From assembly GCA_904501705.1 (NCBI GenBank), contig CAJGCA010000085.1, positions 1-5,112 of the forward strand: a stretch of DNA of 5,112 bases, written 5' to 3'. Below are positions 1 through 3,864 of the stretch, one piece after another (position 1 is the first letter of the stretch; the number at the start of each line of letters is the position of its first letter). The position numbers and the translations under genes are program-made. The stretch comes from Clostridiaceae bacterium. GTDB lineage: Bacteria; Bacillota; Clostridia; Oscillospirales; Acutalibacteraceae. Below the pieces are notes generated by a model. The model saw nothing but the letters and a program-made list of their open reading frames with translations. It was not told where the DNA came from and did not search any database.

Positions 1-1
1 C

Positions 2-850
2 ATCAAAACTGGTTCCGACGCAGAGTGCCGCGCACTGCTGACCGAGAACGTATCCGGTACTGTTCCGGTAGCTTCCTATGTCGAGGGCCGCGTCCGCACC
101 GCATGGGATCGCGAGGGCATCACAAGCCGCGTGAGAAAGACTTTCATGAAGGGCAACGTCAAGATCGGTTATGAGATCAGCGCATCCGGTGCTATCGTTC
201 ACACTGAGGCGGCTAACACCGCAGTAACAGAGGAAACCCTGACCCTCGGAATCGTCACACTGGTTCCCCAGTCCATCAAGAAGTGGATCTCCATCTCTGA
301 TGAGGTCTATGATCTCGCAGGCGAGGAGTTCCTTGATTACATCTACGACGAGCTGACCTACAGAATCGCGAAGAAACTGGCAGACGCGATCGTCGCTGAC
401 ATCGAAGCATGCGGCACTGTTTCCACTGGTTCCCTTCCCGCTGTTCCGAAGATCACATCCACAACCGTTACACTCGGCCTTGTGGCTCAGGCACTCGCAG
501 AGCTGTCCGATGAGGCTGCTAACCCCGTCATCATGATGAATAAGTCCACATGGGGCGCATTTAAGGCGGCACAGGCAGCAGGCAATTTCGGTTACGATCC
601 CTTCGAGGGCCTGCCCGTCGTATTCAACGACACAATCAGCGCGTTCTCCGCAGCTACCACGGGCGTGACTTATGCGATCGTCGGCGACCTCGGCCTCGGC
701 GCACAGGCTAACTTCCCGAATGGTCAGGAAATCGAAATCAAGTTCGACGACAAGACCAAGATGGAATATGACCTGATCAGAATCCTCGGTCGTGAGTATG
801 TTGGTCACGCAGTAGTCGCTCCTAAGGCGTTCTGCAAGATTTGCCACTGA
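2..850 (+). CDS. HK97-fold phage major capsid protein, 5'-truncated
   Basis: This is the C-terminal 282 residues of the protein that forms the icosahedral shell. The reading frame is open from base 2 and enters from outside the window, so the true start and any N-terminal scaffolding (delta) domain are missing. A GTG at 131 is an internal Val, because residues before it (such as VPVASYVEGR) are typical of the capsid N-arm and E-loop side. Visible landmarks, in window numbering, are the E-loop/spine-helix region around residues 50-140 (KKWISISDEVYDL, then LTYRIAKKLADAIVADIEACG) and the A-domain region at about 155-230 (PVIMMNKSTWGAFKAA, GYDPFEGLPVVFND). A closing strand follows (YDLIRILGREYVGHAVVAPKAF). 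Family members often run to about 390-420 residues, so roughly a third is probably absent. The last residues are CKICH, an unusual Cys-rich end. The gene is followed by a 24-nt gap and then the glycosyltransferase gene. Codon choice favours C-ending codons, as in a highly expressed gene. Family assignment comes from recognised motifs and gene order. Confidence 0.93.
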   Translation: MKTGSDAECRALLTENVSGTVPVASYVEGRVRTAWDREGITSRVRKTFMKGNVKIGYEISASGAIVHTEAANTAVTEETLTLGIVTLVPQSIKKWISISDEVYDLAGEEFLDYIYDELTYRIAKKLADAIVADIEACGTVSTGSLPAVPKITSTTVTLGLVAQALAELSDEAANPVIMMNKSTWGAFKAAQAAGNFGYDPFEGLPVVFNDTISAFSAATTGVTYAIVGDLGLGAQANFPNGQEIEIKFDDKTKMEYDLIRILGREYVGHAVVAPKAFCKICH

Positions 851-863
851 TCGATTGATGCAT

Positions 864-869
864 AGGAGG
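864..869 (+). promoter_or_regulatory. Strong ribosome binding site for the glycosyltransferase gene
   Basis: A perfect AGGAGG lies 5 nt before the ATG at 875, in the short capsid-glycosyltransferase gap. It fixes the ATG as the start and suggests this gene is translated independently and efficiently. Most downstream genes instead overlap their upstream neighbour. I see no promoter or terminator in the gap. Confidence 0.8.
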
Positions 870-874
870 TGTGA

Positions 875-1504
875 ATGAAGGTTTTTGTTGCTATCCCGTC
901 GTTAGATACTGTCCCCGCTCTTTTCTGCCAGTCGCTCGCATTGCTCCAGAGGGCGGGGGATACTATCGTAGGCTTCCAAGTCGGCTCGCTTGTCTATAAC
1001 GCTCGGAATGAGCTTGCGAGGCAGGCGATCAAATCAGAGGCCGACTGGGTGTTATGGTTGGATTCGGATATGGTTTTTGAGCCCGACCTGTTAAAGAAGA
1101 TGTTAAAGGTCTGTGAGGAGAACGACATTGATTTCCTGACAGGCCTTTGTTTTAGGCGGAAACCTCCATACACGCCGACACTGTTTGACCGTCTCGACAA
1201 GATGGAGCACGGCGCGAGCTACACCACTATCATGTCAGTTCCGGAAGGACGCTTCAAAGTCGGTGGCTGTGGCTTCGCGGGTGTGCTCATGTCTACGGAT
1301 GTACTGATGTCCGTGGCGGCACGATTCGGCGGGCGGATGTTTGACCCGCTTGAAGGTTTCGGCGAAGACGTCAGCTTTTGTTGGCGGGCTAGACAGTGCG
1401 GCTATGAGATATGGTGTGATTCGGATATTGAGCTCGGACACATCGGAAGCATGGTCGTCACGAGAGAGTTTTTTGAAGCATACAGCGAAGGACACAAGCC
1501 ATGA
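875..1504 (+). CDS. Glycosyltransferase-like protein (GT-A fold, family 2-like) in the head module
   Basis: A 209-residue cytoplasmic protein with no signal peptide or membrane segment, resembling nucleotide-sugar-dependent glycosyltransferases of the GT-A fold. An N-terminal beta strand (KVFVAIPS, residues 2-9) is followed by an ARNELA motif (43-48), seen in related phage proteins and probably on the nucleotide side. The metal-binding DxD motif sits at the end of a hydrophobic strand (WVLWLDSDMVF, DSD at 63-65). A Gly-rich strand GGCGFAGVLM (130-139) and GEDVSFCWRA (163-172), whose ED pair matches the usual catalytic acid region, come next. His189 in ELGHIG could be the third metal ligand. 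About 209 residues is short: a catalytic domain with no membrane anchor or lectin domain. Its stop overlaps the next ATG (ATGA), coupling it to the connector gene. Possible roles are virion protein glycosylation or host surface glycan modification; the donor and acceptor cannot be read from sequence. The fold call is fairly sure, the role is not. Confidence 0.8.
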   Translation: MKVFVAIPSLDTVPALFCQSLALLQRAGDTIVGFQVGSLVYNARNELARQAIKSEADWVLWLDSDMVFEPDLLKKMLKVCEENDIDFLTGLCFRRKPPYTPTLFDRLDKMEHGASYTTIMSVPEGRFKVGGCGFAGVLMSTDVLMSVAARFGGRMFDPLEGFGEDVSFCWRARQCGYEIWCDSDIELGHIGSMVVTREFFEAYSEGHKP

Positions 1505-1776
1505 TTGAGAGAGTAAAACTTGCGCTTAGAATCACGACATACGCGTTTGATCAAGAGATAGCTGACCTTATTGATGCGGCACTTAGGGACCTGGGGATAG
1601 CAGGCGTCACGAATGACGACATTACAGACCCGCTTATCATTCAGGCGGTAGTCACGTACTGCAAATGCCATTTCGGACAGCCCGATGATTACGATCGTTT
1701 GAAAGCGTCCTATGACGAACAGAAAGCGCAGATGTCAATGGCTACGGGGTACACGACATGGACAGGAGCACAGTGA
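1501..1776 (+). CDS. Head-tail connector protein, HK97 gp6-like
   Basis: A 91-residue, mostly alpha-helical protein of the gp6-like connector family (HK97 gp6, SPP1 gp15, YqbG-like). In known members, copies form a ring under the portal and extend the DNA channel towards the tail. The sequence fits the family: an N-terminal helix leading into LALRITTYAFDQEIADLIDAAL (residues 7-28), a turn with GIAGVTNDD (32-40), then a second long helix DPLIIQAVVTYCKCHFGQPDDYDRLKASYDEQKAQ (43-77), and a loose C-terminal tail. Length is normal for the family (about 90-110). The start at 1501 overlaps the glycosyltransferase stop as ATGA, and the C-terminus overlaps the adaptor gene by 19 nt. Membership rests on pattern and position rather than a search. 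Confidence 0.87.
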   Translation: MIERVKLALRITTYAFDQEIADLIDAALRDLGIAGVTNDDITDPLIIQAVVTYCKCHFGQPDDYDRLKASYDEQKAQMSMATGYTTWTGAQ

Positions 1777-2072
1777 TCACGCTCATCGGCGCGACAAGGA
1801 CGCAGAACGATTACGGAGTTTGGGAGTTGACCAAAACGGTCCGCGATGTGTTCGCGCAAGTCGATTCCGTGACGCGCGCGGAGTTCTTCGAGGGCGGGCG
1901 AAACGGTCTCAATCCTGAATACAAATTCACGATGTTCGCGGGCGACTACAACCGCGAGACAGAGCTGATTTATGACGGAGAGCCATACGCCATTTATCGG
2001 AGCTATCACGGGCGGAATGATACCGTCGAGCTGTATGCGGAGCGGAAAGGCGGCACGAATGGCGGAGTTTGA
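1758..2072 (+). CDS. Phage head closure / head-tail adaptor, SPP1 gp16-like
   Basis: A 104-residue small beta-barrel protein of the head-tail adaptor family (SPP1 gp16, HK97 gp7 type). It binds below the gp6-like ring and closes the DNA-filled head before tail attachment. Diagnostic sequence is AEFFEGGRNGLNPEYKFTMF (residues 41-60), then AGDYNRETELIYDGEPYAIYRSY and GRNDTVELYAERKGG (85-99), a pattern I recognise in many Firmicutes phage adaptors. The start at 1758 is chosen because MDRSTVITLIG matches the usual N-terminus and a GGGGT lies about 7 nt upstream. This makes a 19-nt overlap with the connector gene. It overlaps the gp10-like gene by 14 nt at its 3' end. Confidence 0.9.
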   Translation: MDRSTVITLIGATRTQNDYGVWELTKTVRDVFAQVDSVTRAEFFEGGRNGLNPEYKFTMFAGDYNRETELIYDGEPYAIYRSYHGRNDTVELYAERKGGTNGGV

Positions 2073-2421
2073 CATTGAAAAAGCCGTCAGTGATATTCTT
2101 GCGGAATATTCCGTGGATGTCAGCAAGGCGGCAGAAACGGCGATTACGGCAGTCGCAAAAGAAGCCACTAAGAAGCTGAAGCAGTCCGCGCCTCGCAGAA
2201 CGGGCAAGTATGCCAAAGGATGGGCGAACAAGGTCGACAAGGGCTTTATGACCGTCGAGGCTGTGGTCTACGGCAAGACGGGCACGTATCAGCTCGCTCA
2301 TCTGTTGGAACATGGTCACGCCAAGCGAGGCGGCGGTCGTACCGCTCCAGTCGTCCACATCGCGCCCGTCGAAGATTGGGCAGTCTCCGAAGTCCAGAAA
2401 CGGATAAAGGAGCAGTTATGA
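2059..2421 (+). CDS. HK97 gp10-like head-tail joining / minor tail protein
   Basis: A 120-residue member of the HK97 gp10-like family, proteins acting at the head-tail junction and often annotated as head-tail joining or minor structural protein. An N-terminal amphipathic helix rich in Ala and Lys (residues 5-42) leads to SAPRRTGKYAKGW (43-55), then a strand TVEAVVYGKTGTYQLAHLLEHG (65-86), a basic Gly-rich turn (HAKRGGGR, 87-94) and VVHIAPVEDW (98-107). The run 'S-AP-RTG-Y-KGW ... LAHLLEHGHAKRGG' is the family hallmark. The frame is open further upstream to an ATG at 1972, but that part lies inside the adaptor gene and does not resemble the family. The ATG at 2059 has AAAGG 8 nt upstream and is the better start. 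The gene ends in an ATGA overlap with the next gene. Confidence 0.9.
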   Translation: MAEFDIEKAVSDILAEYSVDVSKAAETAITAVAKEATKKLKQSAPRRTGKYAKGWANKVDKGFMTVEAVVYGKTGTYQLAHLLEHGHAKRGGGRTAPVVHIAPVEDWAVSEVQKRIKEQL

Positions 2422-2762
2422 CCTATAAAGAAATCAAAACAATAGTCGGTTCTATCGGCTATCCGACGGCGTACTATCAGTTTCCTGAGGGGACTGAACA
2501 GGCGCCGCCTTTTATTTGCTTTTTTTATCCGTCAAGCGCGGATATGAAGGCAGACGACAGCAACTATCAGAAGATTGAACATCTTGTGATTGAGCTGTAC
2601 ACGGAAACCAAAGATTATGATGCGGAATCCGCAGTCGAGACCGTACTTGCTGAACATGATATGGTATGGGATCGAAGCGAGACAAGCATTGATTCAGAAC
2701 GAATGTATGAGGTCGTCTATGAGATGGACGTCGTCATTACAAAGGAGAACGATAATGGCTAA
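2418..2762 (+). CDS. Probable tail terminator / tail completion protein ('prophage pi2 protein 38'-like)
   Basis: A 114-residue protein resembling small Firmicutes phage proteins often named 'prophage pi2 protein 38'. By position between gp10-like and tail tube genes it is expected to cap the tail tube and join it to the head, as tail terminators do. The pattern is distinctive: IGYPTAYYQFPEG (residues 13-25), APPFICFFYPSSADMKADDSNYQ (29-51), IELYTETKDYDAE (58-70) and SETSIDSERMYEVVYEMDV (87-105). This mix of strands and helices suits a terminator fold. The start at 2418 has AAAGGAG 5 nt upstream and overlaps the previous stop (ATGA). The same frame is open back to 2220, but that stretch is Arg-rich shadow of the gp10-like gene. 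The family resemblance is firm; the terminator role is inferred from position. Confidence 0.8.
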   Translation: MTYKEIKTIVGSIGYPTAYYQFPEGTEQAPPFICFFYPSSADMKADDSNYQKIEHLVIELYTETKDYDAESAVETVLAEHDMVWDRSETSIDSERMYEVVYEMDVVITKENDNG

Positions 2763-3339
2763 TAAGATTAAATACGGTCTTAAAAACGTACATTATGCAG
2801 TCGCCACGATTGCCGCAGACGGCACGGCGACATATGCGACGCCCGTCCCGGTGACTGGTGCTGTTAATCTGAGCCTTCCGGCACAGGGCGACAACTACAC
2901 GTTTTATGCTGATGACGCCGATTATTTTACAGTAAACGGAAATAACGGCTATCAGGGTGATCTTGAGATTGCGCTGGATAATGACGATTTCCGGCAGGAC
3001 ATCCTTAACGAAATTGCTGATTCTAAGGGCGTGCTCGTGGAAGATGCAAACTCCCCGATCGTTCACTTCGCGCTTCTTTTCCAGTTCACAATGGATCAGC
3101 AGGCGCGTAAGTATGTTCTCTACAACTGCACATGCGGACGCCCTGACGTAGCAAGCTCGACAAAGGGCGAGAGTATTGAAGCGAAAACAGTGACGCTTCC
3201 GATCACGGCGAAGACGATCTACAACGCTTCCCTTCAGAAGCATATTGTCAAGTCCAGCACCAAAGAGGACACTGACAGTACTACTTATGCCGGATGGTAT
3301 ACCACTGTTTATGTTCCCACAGCTGCTACAACGACCTAA
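2755..3339 (+). CDS. Major tail protein (tail tube), phi13 family
   Basis: A 194-residue tail tube subunit. Copies stack as rings around the tape measure protein to build the siphovirus tail. It matches the phi13-type major tail family: KIKYGLKNVHYAVAT (residues 4-18), the beta-rich segment PVTGAVNLSLPAQGDNYTFYADDADYF (32-58), NGYQGDLEIALDNDDFRQDIL (64-84), FALLFQFTMDQQARKYVLYNC (105-125), then STKGESIEAKTVTLPITA (135-152). Length agrees with the family (about 190-210). The start at 2755 has AAAGGAG 7 nt upstream and overlaps the terminator gene by 8 nt; the frame is open further upstream, but those codons lie in the terminator gene. The final 28 residues are rich in Ser and Thr (13 of 28, ending TAATTT). 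Two closely spaced Cys (125 and 127) may be specific to this phage. Confidence 0.93.
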   Translation: MANKIKYGLKNVHYAVATIAADGTATYATPVPVTGAVNLSLPAQGDNYTFYADDADYFTVNGNNGYQGDLEIALDNDDFRQDILNEIADSKGVLVEDANSPIVHFALLFQFTMDQQARKYVLYNCTCGRPDVASSTKGESIEAKTVTLPITAKTIYNASLQKHIVKSSTKEDTDSTTYAGWYTTVYVPTAATTT

Positions 3340-3351
3340 TAAGGGGGCAAG

Positions 3352-3687
3352 ATGTACGGAGAGATTAAGATCGGCTCAAAAACGGTAGGGATGCTGTCAA
3401 ACGCGGCGTCCCTTTATGTCTACAAGAATATCTTCCGTGAGGATTTTCTGAAGAAACTGCAAGAAGAAAAGCCCGACGAAGATCTGTTCCAGAAGATGGG
3501 ATTCGTCATGGCGAAGATGGCAGAGGTCGAGAAGCCTTCCGAACTGATGAAGATGAACATTGACAGCTTTTATGATTGGCTGGCAGATTTTGATCCGCTC
3601 GATGTGGTCCTCGCTACGGAAGACATCTCTAAGTTATATCTCGCAAATAAGGACGGTTCGAGCGTCCCAAAAAACGTGGGCGGATGA
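3352..3687 (+). CDS. Tail assembly chaperone G
   Basis: A 111-residue acidic, helical protein placed directly between the tail tube and tape measure genes, where lambda-type phages carry gene G. G proteins coat the tape measure protein and draw in tube subunits, and are not found in the finished virion. Visible segments are an N-terminal strand-like part GEIKIGSKTVGML (3-15), AASLYVYKNIFREDFLKKL (18-36), a charged linker EEKPDED (38-44), and helices DLFQKMGFVMAKMAEVE (44-60) and SFYDWLADFDPLDVVLATEDISKLYLAN (72-99). A run of purines and Gs (AAGGGGG) ends 4 nt before the ATG. The last codons (PKNVGG, then TGA) follow a -1 slippery sequence, so a fraction of ribosomes should continue into the T part to give GT. 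The gene stands 12 nt after the tail tube stop. Confidence 0.88.
   Translation: MYGEIKIGSKTVGMLSNAASLYVYKNIFREDFLKKLQEEKPDEDLFQKMGFVMAKMAEVEKPSELMKMNIDSFYDWLADFDPLDVVLATEDISKLYLANKDGSSVPKNVGG
3649..3653 (+). promoter_or_regulatory. Internal Shine-Dalgarno-like element upstream of the slippery site
   Basis: AAGGA occurs inside gene G, 12 nt before CCCAAAA and 15 nt before AAAAAAC. In E. coli dnaX a Shine-Dalgarno-like element about 10 nt upstream stimulates -1 slipping. The spacing here is slightly long, so its role is only possible. It is too far from the ATG at 3684 to serve as that codon's normal ribosome binding site. Confidence 0.35.
3666..3675 (+). promoter_or_regulatory. -1 frameshift slippery sequence CCCAAAAAAC
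   Basis: Two canonical X-XXY-YYZ heptamers overlap here and both are in phase with gene G: C-CCA-AAA (3666-3672) and A-AAA-AAC (3669-3675). The latter is one of the strongest heptamer classes known for -1 frameshifting. The zero-frame codons are CCA AAA AAC; after a -1 slip the tRNAs re-pair with CCC AAA or AAA AAA. The frame entered stays open to 3863 and carries the T domain. Confidence 0.85.
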
Positions 3688-3697
3688 CCGACCGCCC
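3678..3697 (+). promoter_or_regulatory. G+C hairpin downstream of the slippery site
   Basis: GGGCGG (3678-3683) pairs perfectly with CCGCCC (3692-3697) across an 8-nt loop, starting 2 nt after the AAAAAAC heptamer. A stable structure just after a slippery run is the usual frameshift stimulator. The 2-nt spacing is shorter than the common 5-9 nt; measured from the CCCAAAA heptamer it is 5 nt. The loop contains the ATGA formed by the T-frame ATG and the G stop codon. Four Ts follow the stem, giving a slight terminator look. Confidence 0.6.
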
Positions 3698-3863
3698 TTT
3701 TACAACGGGATTATTCATGCTCCGATGTTTCGAGATTGGTCTGAACATTAATGACCTTCATTATCTCGAAGAAGGGCAAGTAATAGATATGATTATTGAG
3801 CGCGGAAACGATAACTGTGAATGGTCACAGGTCGCTACGCAGAAAGATATTGATAGGTTCTGA
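3684..3863 (+). CDS. Tail assembly chaperone T part (-1 frame reading, possible separate 59-aa product)
   Basis: This short frame encodes the T domain of the GT chaperone. From the ATG at 3684 it has 59 codons: MTDRPFTTGLFML (1-13), CFEIGLNINDLHYLEEGQVIDMIIERGNDN (15-44), CEWSQVATQKDIDRF (45-59). The C-terminal 'ATQ-D-D-F' ending is one I associate with T regions of related Firmicutes phages. The ATG overlaps the G stop codon as ATGA, so coupled re-initiation could also make it as a free protein. No good ribosome binding site precedes it apart from GTGGGCGG, and its ATG would be held in a hairpin loop. I therefore favour expression mainly by frameshift fusion. It ends 1 nt before the tape measure ATG. 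Confidence 0.78.
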   Translation: MTDRPFTTGLFMLRCFEIGLNINDLHYLEEGQVIDMIIERGNDNCEWSQVATQKDIDRF

Positions 3864-3864
3864 T

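Larger units (their letters stand above)
3352..3863 (+). other. Predicted G-T fusion chaperone made by -1 ribosomal frameshift
   Basis: Reading frame 0 from 3352 to Asn108 (codon 3673-3675), then slipping back one base and continuing from 3675, gives a 170-residue fusion ending at TGA 3861-3863. The added 62 residues begin RGRMTDRPF and end ATQKDIDRF. In lambda-type phages the T domain of GT binds the tube protein while the G part binds the tape measure, and the G:GT ratio matters for tail assembly. The arrangement here (slippery run, hairpin, then T frame ending 1 nt before the tape measure start) fits that model closely. The fusion is inferred from sequence; its frequency cannot be judged. 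Confidence 0.82.

Noticed and set aside
131..133. GTG as start of the capsid gene
   Set aside because: The frame is open to the window edge, and residues encoded before 131 look like genuine capsid sequence, so this is an internal Val.
851..874. Promoter or terminator between the capsid and glycosyltransferase genes
   Set aside because: The gap is 24 nt and is filled mainly by the ribosome binding site; only tiny palindromes (ATCGAT, ATGCAT) are present.
1972..2058. N-terminal extension of the gp10-like protein from ATG 1972
   Set aside because: It overlaps the adaptor gene by about 100 nt and adds residues foreign to the family. The ATG at 2059 has a suitable ribosome binding site and the normal N-terminus.
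1710..2358. Long open frames on the - strand over the connector, adaptor and gp10-like genes
   Set aside because: They lie entirely opposite well-recognised phage genes, have Cys/Arg/Ser-rich composition without any recognisable domain, and would oppose the transcription direction of the whole module.
2220..2417. Upstream extension of the terminator gene from ATG 2220
   Set aside because: The added 66 residues are an Arg/Ser-rich out-of-frame reading of the gp10-like gene; ATG 2418 has AAAGGAG 5 nt before it.
2520..2526. Run of seven Ts in the terminator gene as a slippage site
   Set aside because: In phase it reads TTT TTT TAT (Phe-Phe-Tyr) and does not form a canonical X-XXY-YYZ heptamer. 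The zero-frame protein is full length and matches its family, so no frameshift is needed.
3678..3701. Intrinsic transcription terminator (G+C stem followed by TTTT)
   Set aside because: The stem is only 6 bp, the T-run only 4, and it lies inside the chaperone locus just before the essential tape measure gene. A frameshift stimulator explains it better.
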